From contig JAZNNW010000139.1 in assembly GCA_045580485.1 (NCBI GenBank), positions 1 through 64,000 on the forward strand: a DNA stretch of 64,000 nt, given 5' to 3'. The notes beneath the pieces were generated by a model. That model had not been told where the DNA came from and did not search any database. It saw only the letters and a program-made list of their open reading frames with translations. Positions 41,934-50,507 of this stretch are shown here, in pieces. Position 1 is the stretch's first letter. Each line of letters starts with the position of its first letter. Position numbers and translations under genes: made by a program. The stretch is from Avoscillospira sp045580485. GTDB lineage: Bacteria; Bacillota; Clostridia; Oscillospirales; Oscillospiraceae.

Positions 41934-42837
41934 GGGGGACACCTCCCGGTTTCACATTCTTGGCATGGTGTTTGGCTCTCCAGTAGGGGACGAACAGGGC
42001 AATGGCCACAAAGGTGGCGGAGAACAGCTTGAGATCATCGGTGTTGAGACCCAACTGGATGACAAAGGCCGTGACCACATAGTAGATGATAGCGCCGGCG
42101 ACCACACTTGCCAGCTTCATGGCGAAGTTGGTCAGCAGCTTGCCGAAGAGCACATCGCCGATGATGACGGCAGCCAGACCGATGACGATGGCACCACGAC
42201 CCATGTTGACAGTGACACTGCCCAGATACTGAGTATACAGTGCACCGCTGAGACCCACCAGACCGTTGCCGATGGCAAGACCCAGAACCTTCATTTTATT
42301 ATCGTTGATGCCCTGAGCACGGCTCATATTGGGGTTGGCACCGGTGGCACGGATGGCGCAGCCCAGCTCTGTACCGAAGAACCAGTACAGCACGGCAATG
42401 ATCGCCGCCACGAAAATAAGACCCACCAGGCAGGAAGAAGCCTGATTGCGGACAGAGACCAGCAGGGGGAACTTGTCCACACTGACAGCCAGCATGGCTT
42501 TGCCCATGATTCGCAGGTTGATGGAATAGAGGGCCAGCTGGGTCAGAATACCGGACAGAATGGGGGGAATACCCATCTTGGTGTGCAGGAAACCGGTGAT
42601 AAGACCGGCCAGCATACCTGCAACAAAGGCGGCGATCATGGCCAGAACCATGGGCACGCCATTGAGGATCAGCAATGCGGCAACTGCACCGCCGGTGCAG
42701 ATAGAGCCATCTACGGTCAGATCGGAGAAATCCAGCACCTTATAGGTGATGTAGACGCCCAGCGCCAGAATACCCCAGATGAGACCCTGTGCCGCCGCAT
42801 CGGGCAGCATTTTCAGCAGAGAGGCAAGAAAATCCAT
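41926..42837 (-). CDS. ABC transporter permease of a TrpXYZ-like system
   Basis: The 303-residue permease is a BPD_transp_2 member with about eight helices. The start LPDAAAQGLIWGILALGVYITYKVLDFSDLTVDGS, shortened here to GILALGVYITYKVLDFSDLT, is highly characteristic of this branch, as is GCAIRATGANPNMSRAQGI. RBS GGAGG. Together with the ATPase it forms the importer for the ligand held by the next upstream gene's lipoprotein. Confidence 0.88.
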   Translation of the reverse strand: MDFLASLLKMLPDAAAQGLIWGILALGVYITYKVLDFSDLTVDGSICTGGAVAALLILNGVPMVLAMIAAFVAGMLAGLITGFLHTKMGIPPILSGILTQLALYSINLRIMGKAMLAVSVDKFPLLVSVRNQASSCLVGLIFVAAIIAVLYWFFGTELGCAIRATGANPNMSRAQGINDNKMKVLGLAIGNGLVGLSGALYTQYLGSVTVNMGRGAIVIGLAAVIIGDVLFGKLLTNFAMKLASVVAGAIIYYVVTAFVIQLGLNTDDLKLFSATFVAIALFVPYWRAKHHAKNVKPGGVPHA

Positions 42838-42866
42838 AGAAAAACCTCCAATGGAGAATTGTACAT

Positions 42867-42892
42867 AAAAAGGGGGCGAATGCCCCCTTTTT
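42867..42892 (-). terminator. internal terminator-like hairpin after the binding-protein gene
   Basis: AAAAAGGGGGC and GCCCCCTTTTT around a four-base loop, giving a T-run on either strand. It lies between the binding-protein and permease genes, which suggests partial termination so that more binding protein than channel is made. Confidence 0.7.
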
Positions 42893-42908
42893 AGCAGGAA
42901 GATCGATA

Positions 42909-43877
42909 TTACAGATCGTCGGGAATGACCAGGCCGATAGCGTCGGCGTTCTCCTGATTGATGACCAGTTCCATGTCATCAGCAGTCATAAAGCCGATGG
43001 GAGTGGCAGCAGGATCAGCGCCTTCAGCCAGAATGCTGTAAGCCATCTCGCCTGCACGGTAGCCCAGAGTGTAGTAGTCGATGGCCACGCTGGCAGTACC
43101 GCCGCTGTTGACCATGCCGCCTTCGCCGCAGATGACGGGAACACCGGCGGGAACAGCGATGTTCTTGACTGCTTCCATGTTCTCAGCGAACAGGTTATCG
43201 GTGGGGATATAGATGACATCGGCCTGATCGCAGGCGGAGGTCACAACGCTGGAAAGGGTGGAAATATCGCTGGCAGTGAGGGTAACGGTCTCAAAACCGG
43301 CAGCGCCGTACAGCTCTTCCGCCTGGCCGCCCTGGATGACGGAGTTGGGCTCGGCGGAGCAGTAGATGATCGCCACAGTGGCAGCATCGGGGCAGAGCTT
43401 CTTGGTCAGATCCACATGAGCAGCGATGTCGCTCAGATCGGAGTAACCGGTGACATTGGCGCCGGGAGCCTCGTTGGAAGCAACGATGCCTGCACCGACA
43501 TAGTCCGTAACAGAGGTGCCGATGATGGGAGTTTCAGAAGTGGCTTCCTTGGCAGCGATGACAGCGGGAGTGGCGTTAGCCATGATCAGATCCACGCCTT
43601 CGTTGATGAACTTGGTGACGATGGGGGTGCAGTTGGTGGCTTCGCCGCCGGCCAGCTGAACATCAAAAGTGACATTCTCGCCCAGTTTTTCGGTCAGAGC
43701 GTCCTGGAAGCCCTGAGTGGCCTGGTCCAGAGCCACATGCTCCATCAGCTGAACGATACCCACATTGAAAACGGGATTGTCATCGGCGGGGGCTTCTTCG
43801 GCGGGAGCCTTTTCGGCACAGGCGGCCAGACTCAGCACCATCAGAACGGCGAGCATCAAAGCGAACAGTTTTTTCAT
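42909..43877 (-). CDS. ABC transporter substrate-binding lipoprotein (PF04392 type)
   Basis: The 322-residue protein has a lipoprotein signal (MKKLFALMLAVLMVLSLAAC, Cys20), a short acidic linker and a two-lobe domain with VGIVQLMEHVALDQATQGFQ, IMANATPAVIAAKEATSETP, IIGTSVTDYVGAGIV and IYIPTDNLFAENMEAV, which match the TrpX/YtmK-like ABC_sub_bind family. Known ligands are aromatic amino acids; others are unknown. RBS AAAGGAG. It has a good promoter 90 bases upstream and leads the operon. Confidence 0.9.
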   Translation of the reverse strand: MKKLFALMLAVLMVLSLAACAEKAPAEEAPADDNPVFNVGIVQLMEHVALDQATQGFQDALTEKLGENVTFDVQLAGGEATNCTPIVTKFINEGVDLIMANATPAVIAAKEATSETPIIGTSVTDYVGAGIVASNEAPGANVTGYSDLSDIAAHVDLTKKLCPDAATVAIIYCSAEPNSVIQGGQAEELYGAAGFETVTLTASDISTLSSVVTSACDQADVIYIPTDNLFAENMEAVKNIAVPAGVPVICGEGGMVNSGGTASVAIDYYTLGYRAGEMAYSILAEGADPAATPIGFMTADDMELVINQENADAIGLVIPDDL

Positions 43878-43969
43878 AGTAATTATCTCCTTTTTTGAAT
43901 GTGGCGGGGAAATCAAAAAGAGATGTCGGAAAGGCAATGACTTTTTGGTTTTCTCGTGTTTACTTCGTC

Positions 43970-43998
43970 AGTATATAGCTTTAAATCGATAAAGTCAA
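43970..43998 (-). promoter_or_regulatory. promoter of the TrpXYZ-like operon
   Basis: On the minus strand TTGACT (43998-43993), 17 bases, TATACT (43975-43970). The leader of about 85 bases contains an imperfect CAAAAAG/CTTTTTG hairpin; no T-box or trp attenuator is evident. Confidence 0.65.
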
Positions 43999-44073
43999 TA
44001 ATGAGATGTAACAAAGCGAATTGGCATAATCAAAAATTTTTTGTAAAAAAGCACAAAGATACTTAAAAATCTG

Positions 44074-44102
44074 CTGACACAGAGGGATATTTGTGGTATG
44101 AT
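44074..44102 (+). promoter_or_regulatory. promoter of the GtrA gene
   Basis: CTGACA at 44074-44079, 17 bases, TATGAT at 44097-44102. Confidence 0.65.
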
Positions 44103-44138
44103 GAGCCAAATAGTGGCATTTTGACAAAGGAGCACGCT

Positions 44139-44549
44139 ATGAGCAAAAAGAAAAAAGAGTTTCTCAGAGGTCTGAAGTTTTTGCTGTTTTCCGTCAGCGC
44201 AGGTATCATCCAGATCGTGACCTTTGCGCTGTTTGAAGAGGTCCTCCATCTGGAGCACTGGCTGTCCTATCTGCTGTCGCTGGTGCTTTCCGTCTTGTGG
44301 AATTTTACCCTCAACCGCAAATTCACCTTCCATTCTGCCGGTAATGTCCCCAGAGCCATGGCACTGGTGGCTCTGTTCTATCTGGTGTTTACGCCCCTGT
44401 CCACCTGGTGGGTGGCGGTTCTGACCGGACCGGAAATGGGCTGGAATCAGTATCTGGTGGAGATCGGCACCATGGTCATCAATTTCTTACTGGAATACCT
44501 CTATCAGCGTCTGGTGGTATTCCGCAAAACCATTGATACGGCAAGGTAA
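44139..44549 (+). CDS. GtrA-like membrane protein
   Basis: The 136-residue protein has four predicted helices and the GtrA pattern: FLLFSVSAGIIQIVTFALF, a central LSLVLSVLWNFTLNRKFTF (the conserved NFxxNRxFTF motif) and a C-terminal NFLLEYLYQRLVVFR. GtrA proteins are thought to help move undecaprenyl-linked sugars across the membrane during cell-surface glycan synthesis. RBS AAAGGAG. The metallo-hydrolase gene follows after five bases, so both are likely cotranscribed. Confidence 0.88.
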   Translation: MSKKKKEFLRGLKFLLFSVSAGIIQIVTFALFEEVLHLEHWLSYLLSLVLSVLWNFTLNRKFTFHSAGNVPRAMALVALFYLVFTPLSTWWVAVLTGPEMGWNQYLVEIGTMVINFLLEYLYQRLVVFRKTIDTAR

Positions 44550-44554
44550 GGCTT

Positions 44555-45340
44555 ATGGAACAGCTGATTATGGCAGTCCGGCAGAATAAGAGCCGAAAAA
44601 AAGCAGAATTCTTCTACAAGAATGAATATCTCTCCGCACTGGAACAGCTGGAGGCTGCGTTTTCCGATGGGAAAGACCGGATCGGTCTTTTGACCCACGC
44701 AGGTTATCTGCTGCAGCTGGGCGGCACGAGAATCGCTGTGGACATCGCTCCCAAGTGGTTCCCATTGACGGAAGAAGCCCAAAAGGAACTGACCCGTCTG
44801 GTGGAGACCTGCGATGCCATTTTGCTGACCCACGACCATGGGGATCACTATGACCCAAATTGGTTGGAAGCCCGTTCCATCCCCGTCTATGCCCCGGATT
44901 TTCTGGATGTGAAAGGTGCGCGCAAAGTCACCATGGATGAGACTGTGACCATCGGCAGTCTGTCTGTCCGTTTCTTTGCCAGTCGTCACCGCAGCGTGGC
45001 AGAGTACGGCTTCTGCGTGGACGGCGTTGGCAAGCGGCTGCTGTTCCCCACAGATGTGCGGGATTATGAATACCGCTTCCCGGATTTTGGCGATGTGGAT
45101 GTGGTATTCACCCATCTGTGGCTGGGCAGAGACGAAGCCCTGACCCTGACCTGCAACCCCTATTTCCATCTGTTCACCGAATATGCAAGGAGTTTTCTGG
45201 CGGATAAGATCGTCGTTGGACACCTGTGCGATCCCAGTCGGGACAATAAGAATATGTGGACAGACGATCACTTCAACTGGCTGCTGAATCTCCTGCCTGA
45301 GGCGATTTGCTTCAAAGTCGGCGAAACCATGGAACTATAA
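44555..45340 (+). CDS. metallo-beta-lactamase-fold hydrolase
   Basis: The 261-residue protein has the MBL metal motif LLTHDHGDHYDP (residues about 92-103), a later FASRHRSVAEYGF, DVRDYEY and VVGHLCDPS for the remaining ligands. Earlier, GYLLQLGGTRIAVD matches the UlaG-like branch. The N-terminal 45 residues are a helical extension. Substrate unknown. It follows GtrA closely and ends at a two-way terminator. Confidence 0.82.
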   Translation: MEQLIMAVRQNKSRKKAEFFYKNEYLSALEQLEAAFSDGKDRIGLLTHAGYLLQLGGTRIAVDIAPKWFPLTEEAQKELTRLVETCDAILLTHDHGDHYDPNWLEARSIPVYAPDFLDVKGARKVTMDETVTIGSLSVRFFASRHRSVAEYGFCVDGVGKRLLFPTDVRDYEYRFPDFGDVDVVFTHLWLGRDEALTLTCNPYFHLFTEYARSFLADKIVVGHLCDPSRDNKNMWTDDHFNWLLNLLPEAICFKVGETMEL

Positions 45341-45367
45341 AAAAGCCTCCCTTACGGGAGGCTTTTT
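45341..45367. terminator. bidirectional terminator between the hydrolase gene and spoIIP
   Basis: AAAAGCCTCCC and GGGAGGCTTTT form the stem; the spoIIP stop codon lies in its loop. Confidence 0.85.
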
Positions 45368-46374
45368 ATCATATTTGCCATGGCATTTCCCAGCAATCGG
45401 GCGGAGTTCATGGCCTGAGGCAGGGTGTTGCCGTGGGTGCCCACCTCCACCAGAACAGAACCGGGGGTGGCATGTTGATTGAACCGCTCCGTCCGCAGAT
45501 CCATGGGACGGCAAAGACCGGGATACATCCCCTCCAGAACCGACTGGAGTTTTAAGGCGTTGGCCAGATTCTCCTGCCAGTTGGGATGGGTCAGCCCACC
45601 CTGATCGGTGCCCACCACCAGCATGAGCTTGGCACAGCTTTCGCCGCCGGCGGTGGCAGAGAGGGCAAGGGCATTGCCCCGGTCATCCTCCGCCGCATCC
45701 CGATGGATATCCACCACCATCTGAATATTGGGATACTGACTTTTCCATTTCTCGATCTGCTGCAAAGTCGTCCAATAGGAGCTGTTATAGGATGGGTAAT
45801 CGTTGATTTTGGGGTCATGGATGACGGAAATTCCGTTTTGCTCCAGTGTTTCCGCCAGAACTTTTCCAACGGCAACCACGGACTTGTCCGTCTCCAGGGT
45901 GCGATAGGCAGTGGAGGAAGTATATTCCAATCCCGCTGTGGGGGTGTAGGCCTCGGAGCCGTGGGTATGGACGATGAGCACATGGGGTCCTTCCCCGGAA
46001 AAATCCATCTGAGAAGGTCTTGCAAGCAATGCAGCCTTGTCGTAGGAATAAGTACAGCCACCGGTCACAGCAATGGCAGAGGCAGCCACCACGGGTACGG
46101 AAACGGTTTCCGGCTCCGGCTCCGGCGACCGTTCTTCCGGTGGTTTTTCTTCCGGCAAAATCTCCAGCACAAACAGCCTGTCCGGTTCTTCCGTCACCGT
46201 TGCCAGCTTCCCGGTCTCCAGAAACAGCATCCAGCGGGCAAACTCCCGGCTTTTGGCAGTCTCCGTCAAAAAGGCAGCCGCTTTGGCATCCAGACCCAAA
46301 AACATACAAAGCCGCAGGCAGATGGATATTGCCAGCATGAAAGCCCCGTATCGACGGCTTTTTCTTTGGTACAT
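45352..46374 (-). CDS. spoIIP: stage II sporulation protein P (amidase/endopeptidase)
   Basis: The 340-residue protein has an N-terminal membrane segment (AFMLAISICLRLCMFLGL), a Pro/Glu linker with EEKPPEERSPEPEPE, and a C-terminal amidase domain: VLIVHTHGSEAYTP, TDKSVVAVGKVLAETLEQNGI, VVDIHRDAAED and VLVEVGTHGNTLPQAM. These are SpoIIP motifs with the zinc His residues. It works with SpoIID and SpoIIM to thin septal peptidoglycan during engulfment. ATG 46374 is used because GGAGGG is then six bases upstream. Confidence 0.93.
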   Translation of the reverse strand: MYQRKSRRYGAFMLAISICLRLCMFLGLDAKAAAFLTETAKSREFARWMLFLETGKLATVTEEPDRLFVLEILPEEKPPEERSPEPEPETVSVPVVAASAIAVTGGCTYSYDKAALLARPSQMDFSGEGPHVLIVHTHGSEAYTPTAGLEYTSSTAYRTLETDKSVVAVGKVLAETLEQNGISVIHDPKINDYPSYNSSYWTTLQQIEKWKSQYPNIQMVVDIHRDAAEDDRGNALALSATAGGESCAKLMLVVGTDQGGLTHPNWQENLANALKLQSVLEGMYPGLCRPMDLRTERFNQHATPGSVLVEVGTHGNTLPQAMNSARLLGNAMANMIKSLP

Positions 46375-46423
46375 GGTCATCCCTCCATAGGGAGACTATG
46401 CAGACGGAAACTAAAATAGAACA

Positions 46424-46452
46424 TTGACATTTGACCGTTGACATTTGATAAT
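46424..46452 (+). promoter_or_regulatory. promoter of the GH78 rhamnosidase, within a family C repeat
   Basis: TTGACA at 46424-46429, 17 bases containing a second TTGACA, then GATAAT at 46447-46452. The segment resembles the repeat at 51560. Confidence 0.65.
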
Positions 46453-46485
46453 GATGGTGTCAGAAATCGGCAAAGGAGAACCACC

Positions 46486-48447
46486 ATGAAAAGTTACTGG
46501 CTGTGGCATTATGGCGAATATGAAATCTATCATTTTACAAAGCTCCATCTGCTTCGGGAAGAACGGGGCTATCACCGACCTGCCTTCTGGCAGCTGCCGG
46601 TACCCTATGTGACGGCAGAATTCCGCAAGGAATTTACAGGCAGCGGTTATCTGATCTGCCAAATCAACGGCGAAGGTCATGTGGCTCTGGACGGACGGCG
46701 ATACCGCAAAAACACCCGTGTAGAGATTCCCGAAGGCGATCATGTGGTGGAGGTCCATGCTTCCAACATGGGCGGACTGCCTGCCATTTTTGTGGAGAGC
46801 GACATCTGCCCCAGTGACGAGAGCTGGTTCAGCGTACCTTTTGCGTATACTGCCGGCACGCAGGATCATCGTCCGGTGGGCTGGAATTCCCACTTTGACC
46901 GACCCGATCAGAACCCGGAGGTTTTCCCCTTCTCCTATGAACGCCGGGAGCCGGTTTCCGTTCAAAAGACCGACAAGGGTCTGCTCTATGACTTCGGCAG
47001 AGAGTGTTTCGGCTTTCTGAATATTGCAGGCAGCAAGGAAAAAATGGGCATCTACTACGGCGAAAGCGAAGCGGAGGCTCTGGATATTGACTTTTGCTAT
47101 ATCACCGACGAGGTGGAGGGCGAAGATGCCTATCGGCTGATTCAGAGGGCTTTCCGCTATGTCCACATCGTGCCCGGGGTGGAGGGTCTGACCGTCTCCA
47201 TGGATCATGAGTATCTGCCCTTGGAGCAGGTGGGCAATTTCAACTGCGATGATGAACTGTTCAATCGGCTCTTTGAAGCCTCAGTGGAGACCTTCCATCT
47301 CAACTGCCGGGAGGGCTTCTTTGACGGCATCAAGCGTGACCGCTGGGTCTGGGGCGCAGACGCGCTGCTGGCATCCCGTGTCAACCGCTACCTCTTTGCC
47401 GATAAGGACATCGAACAGCGATCCCTGATCGGTCTGGTGGGTAAAGAACCCATTACGCAGCACATCAATACCATTCTGGATTACAGCATGATATGGCATA
47501 TTTTCCTCCATGAGCATTACATGACCTACGGAGACAAGGCTTTCGTGGAGCGCATCTTCCCCATGGCAGAAAAGCTCATGGAATTCTGCGAAACCCGAAT
47601 CAATGCAGACGGCTTCATGGAAGGCGCGATCACCGACTGGACCTTCATCGACTGGGCGGAGATGGAGAAAGAGGGGGCAGTCTGCGCCGAGCAGATGCTG
47701 CTGATCCAGGCCTACAAAGCCATGGCCGAACTGGCAAATATTCTGGGAAAAGACGGTTCTGTCTATGAAACCAAGGCAGGAACCTTGAAAAAACGGGTCA
47801 ATCAATTCTTCTGGAAGGAAGAATTGGGCGCTTATATCGACAGCTATGTCACCGGCAGCGACCATGTGACCCGCCATGCCAATATTTTTGCCGTCCTCTA
47901 TGACATTGCCGATGAACATCAGACCGCTGCCATTCTGGAGCAGGTCATCCGCAACGAAAACATTGCTAAAATTACGACGCCTTACTTCCGCTGCTATGAG
48001 CTGGACGCCCTTGCCAAACTGGGAGAATTCTCTCAGGTGGAGGAAGTCCTCCGCAGCTACTGGGGCGGCATGATGGCACTGGGCGCACAGACCCTGTGGG
48101 AGGAATATATCCCCTCCATGACGGGCAACGAGCACTATGCCATGTACGGCGGCAAATACGAAAAATCCCTCTGCCATGCATGGAGCAGCGGTCCTGTGTA
48201 TCTCTTTGGCCGCTACTATCTGGGCGTGGAAGCCACTTCCGCAGGCTATGAGACCTTCTCCGTCAAGCCCAATCTGGGCAGTCTGAAGGAAATCTCCGGC
48301 ACTGTTCCCGTAAACGGCGGCACTGTGACGGTGAAGCTGAACGCAAAAGAACTGTCCGTCCTCGCCACCAAACCCGGTGGTACCCTGCACTGGCAGGGCA
48401 AGTGCTATGAACTGCAAGCCCATGTACCTGTCATCTTGCCTGCGTAA
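46486..48447 (+). CDS. alpha-L-rhamnosidase, GH78 family
   Basis: The 653-residue protein has the GH78 layout: an N-terminal beta domain (VTAEFRKEF, then VEVHASNMGGLP), GLLYDFGRECFGFL, and an (alpha/alpha)6 barrel with NCREGFFDGIKRDRWVWGAD, the segment that carries the catalytic acid region, and later GAITDWTFIDW. It ends with a C-terminal beta domain. There is no signal peptide or anchor, so it acts in the cytoplasm on imported rhamnosides. RBS AAAGGAG. It is 5 kb from the rhamnose cluster and probably feeds it. It stands alone between two terminators. Confidence 0.85.
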   Translation: MKSYWLWHYGEYEIYHFTKLHLLREERGYHRPAFWQLPVPYVTAEFRKEFTGSGYLICQINGEGHVALDGRRYRKNTRVEIPEGDHVVEVHASNMGGLPAIFVESDICPSDESWFSVPFAYTAGTQDHRPVGWNSHFDRPDQNPEVFPFSYERREPVSVQKTDKGLLYDFGRECFGFLNIAGSKEKMGIYYGESEAEALDIDFCYITDEVEGEDAYRLIQRAFRYVHIVPGVEGLTVSMDHEYLPLEQVGNFNCDDELFNRLFEASVETFHLNCREGFFDGIKRDRWVWGADALLASRVNRYLFADKDIEQRSLIGLVGKEPITQHINTILDYSMIWHIFLHEHYMTYGDKAFVERIFPMAEKLMEFCETRINADGFMEGAITDWTFIDWAEMEKEGAVCAEQMLLIQAYKAMAELANILGKDGSVYETKAGTLKKRVNQFFWKEELGAYIDSYVTGSDHVTRHANIFAVLYDIADEHQTAAILEQVIRNENIAKITTPYFRCYELDALAKLGEFSQVEEVLRSYWGGMMALGAQTLWEEYIPSMTGNEHYAMYGGKYEKSLCHAWSSGPVYLFGRYYLGVEATSAGYETFSVKPNLGSLKEISGTVPVNGGTVTVKLNAKELSVLATKPGGTLHWQGKCYELQAHVPVILPA

Positions 48448-48448
48448 T

Positions 48449-48482
48449 AAAAAAGGATGCGTTGTTCAACGCATCCTTTTTT
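48449..48482. terminator. bidirectional terminator after the rhamnosidase
   Basis: Perfect stem AAAAAAGGATGCGTTG with its complement, loop TT, T-runs on both strands. The stop of the leftward phosphatase gene is in the right arm. Confidence 0.9.
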
Positions 48483-49281
48483 ATAAGGAATCCTTCACAA
48501 ACTTGCCGTCCCAGAGGACATACACACAGTCAAAGCCCTGATCCTTCAGATAGGCTCTGGCTTCGGTGAAGCCGAAATCCAATGTTTCCGGTGTGTGGGA
48601 GTCAGAGGCCAGAACCACGCCGTTTCCGTTCTTTCGAAGGATCTGCAGCAGGTTTTCGTAGGGGTACAGGGTGGTTCGCAGATTTCTGCCGATGGCACCG
48701 GTGTTGATCTCAAACAGACAGCCGGACTGTGCGGCCTCGGTCATGTACCGCTCCGCCACAGCATCATAGGCAGGATTATTCAGAAACAGATGATCGGCAT
48801 ACTCGTCAAACTTGGTGATGAGATCGTAATGCCCCACAATATCCGGTTTTCTGGTTCGGATATACCGGCAGAAGGGTTCATAATAGGCATGGGCCATGGC
48901 CACCGGGTCATAGGAGAACAGTTCCAGACACTTCTTGAAATAATCATAGTTGGAGTCGATGGGGTAATAGGTTCCATCCACGCAATAGTAGTGGCAGGAG
49001 CCGATGATGTAGTCAAAATCTGCCCGGTTGGCAGGCTGCCAGGCATCTTCCTCGATGCCCAGATAGATCTGGATTTTTCCCTTGTAGACCTCCTGCAGGC
49101 GGCGGATCTCCCGGCAGTAGCCGGCAGTGTCCTTCATGCAGTAGCGCAGGTCGAAATCCGTGTAGCCGTGTCCGGAAAAGCCGATGGCGGACATGCCCTT
49201 GGCCATGGCAGCCTGTACCATTTCCTCCGGGGTGCATTTCCCGTCGCAGAAGGTACTGTGGGTGTGATAATTGGCGATCAT
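48481..49281 (-). CDS. PHP-domain phosphatase, histidinol-phosphatase HisJ-like
   Basis: The 266-residue protein has the PHP metal motifs: YHTHSTFCDG at the N-terminus, GFSGHGYTDFD, LGIEEDAW, IIGSCHYYC, GHYDLITKF, EINTGA and LASDSHTPE. This order is that of the HisJ/HisK histidinol-phosphatase group, which makes histidinol in many Firmicutes, but no other his gene is near. It follows the D-threonine-aldolase-like gene by three bases, so a role with amino-acid phosphates or another phosphoester is also possible. RBS GGGAGG is unusually far (about 14 bases). Confidence 0.82.
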   Translation of the reverse strand: MIANYHTHSTFCDGKCTPEEMVQAAMAKGMSAIGFSGHGYTDFDLRYCMKDTAGYCREIRRLQEVYKGKIQIYLGIEEDAWQPANRADFDYIIGSCHYYCVDGTYYPIDSNYDYFKKCLELFSYDPVAMAHAYYEPFCRYIRTRKPDIVGHYDLITKFDEYADHLFLNNPAYDAVAERYMTEAAQSGCLFEINTGAIGRNLRTTLYPYENLLQILRKNGNGVVLASDSHTPETLDFGFTEARAYLKDQGFDCVYVLWDGKFVKDSL

Positions 49282-49284
49282 GGC

Positions 49285-50346
49285 TTATCGGAAGCCTCCC
49301 CGGGCGGTAACGGCAATGCGGTCCGTCACCTTGCCGCCGTTGACCATGTAGATGCGGTCGTGGAGATTGACGGTGGAACAGCAATGACCGGGAATCAGCA
49401 GGACTCTGTCACCCACCTGCAGCTTTTTGGAGGGGTTGTGGAGCTGGAAATGCTCTTCACTGGCAACGATGTGGGAGACTTCAAAACCGCAGCAGACAGG
49501 CATGCCCTGATCCACTCCGCAGGATTTGACACCGGCATCCACCACTGCCAGCTTTTCGCTGACGCTGATCACCGTGGTCAGCACAAAGAGGGAATTTTTG
49601 AAAGGCAGAGCCAGTTCTCCATAGGTGGCATCCATGAACAGATAGCTGCCGGCCTGCAGTTCCGTGTAAAGACCGTCCCTGACCTTGATGGCTGCTGTGC
49701 CCGTACTGCCGCCGGAGAGAGTGGGCACTTGGATGCCTTCTTCCTTTAGATAGGCCAGCAGTTCCCGGATCTTTTTGGTGTTCTTTTCCGTTTCGGTCAG
49801 CCGTTCTTCCTTTGTGACCATGTGGGAAATGTGCCCGGCATAGGCCTGAATGCCGGCAAAGACCAGGTTGCTGCAGCTGGCGATGTGCTTTGCTAGCTTT
49901 GCCACAGCCTTGTTGTCTGCCACGCCGCAGCGCTCCATGCCGATCTCATATTCGATGAAGCAGTGGATGGTGGAGCCTGCCAGCTTGGCAGCTGCCTGCA
50001 GATCATTGACATTCTCCTCGTGATCTACGCAGACGGTCAGATGGCAGCATTTGGCAAGGTAAGCCAGTCTGGCGATCTTGGCCTTGTCCACGATCTGATT
50101 GGCAATGAGAATGTTCTCCACACCGCTGTCGGCCAGATCCAGCGCCTCGTCCAGCTTGGCGCAGGTCATGCCCACAGCACCCTCTGCAATCTGGCGGTGG
50201 GCGATGGCGGCACATTTATGGGATTTATAATGGGGGCGCAGCTTCAGAGTGCCGCCCGCCAGCAGTTTTTTCATCTCCGCGGCATTGTTCAAAAATGTGG
50301 GTTCATCCACGATCAGGGCCGGAGTGGGGATATAGTTCAGTTCCAT
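49285..50346 (-). CDS. PLP-dependent D-threonine aldolase / D-serine dehydratase-like enzyme
   Basis: The 353-residue protein has the alanine-racemase-like barrel with the PLP lysine in RPHYKSHK (residue about 45), then VDHEENVNDL, TLSGGSTGT and DATYGEL, and ends with the metal motif LIPGHCCSTVNLHDRIY. The His and Cys there bind zinc or manganese in DSD1 and D-threonine aldolases. It should act on beta-hydroxy-D-amino acids; which one is not visible. ATG 50346 follows AAAGGAG. Confidence 0.88.
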   Translation of the reverse strand: MELNYIPTPALIVDEPTFLNNAAEMKKLLAGGTLKLRPHYKSHKCAAIAHRQIAEGAVGMTCAKLDEALDLADSGVENILIANQIVDKAKIARLAYLAKCCHLTVCVDHEENVNDLQAAAKLAGSTIHCFIEYEIGMERCGVADNKAVAKLAKHIASCSNLVFAGIQAYAGHISHMVTKEERLTETEKNTKKIRELLAYLKEEGIQVPTLSGGSTGTAAIKVRDGLYTELQAGSYLFMDATYGELALPFKNSLFVLTTVISVSEKLAVVDAGVKSCGVDQGMPVCCGFEVSHIVASEEHFQLHNPSKKLQVGDRVLLIPGHCCSTVNLHDRIYMVNGGKVTDRIAVTARGGFR

Positions 50347-50432
50347 GAAAATGCTCCTTTTGCAGAATTTTTCCTTACTATACCACGAAAACCAAGCTGC
50401 CGCAAGTTTTTGCAAAAAATTTATAAAACCCA

Positions 50433-50461
50433 TTGAGAATGCGGAAGAAAGGTTGTATAAT
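50433..50461 (+). promoter_or_regulatory. promoter of pta
   Basis: TTGAGA at 50433-50438, 17 bases, TATAAT at 50456-50461. Confidence 0.75.
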
Positions 50462-50507
50462 CAAAATAGAAAAATATGGCTCAAATGCCAAAAACGGAGG
50501 AATTACC

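Noticed and set aside
43878..44138. T-box or tryptophan attenuator before the TrpXYZ-like operon
   Set aside because: No specifier loop, T-box core or Trp-rich leader peptide is visible.
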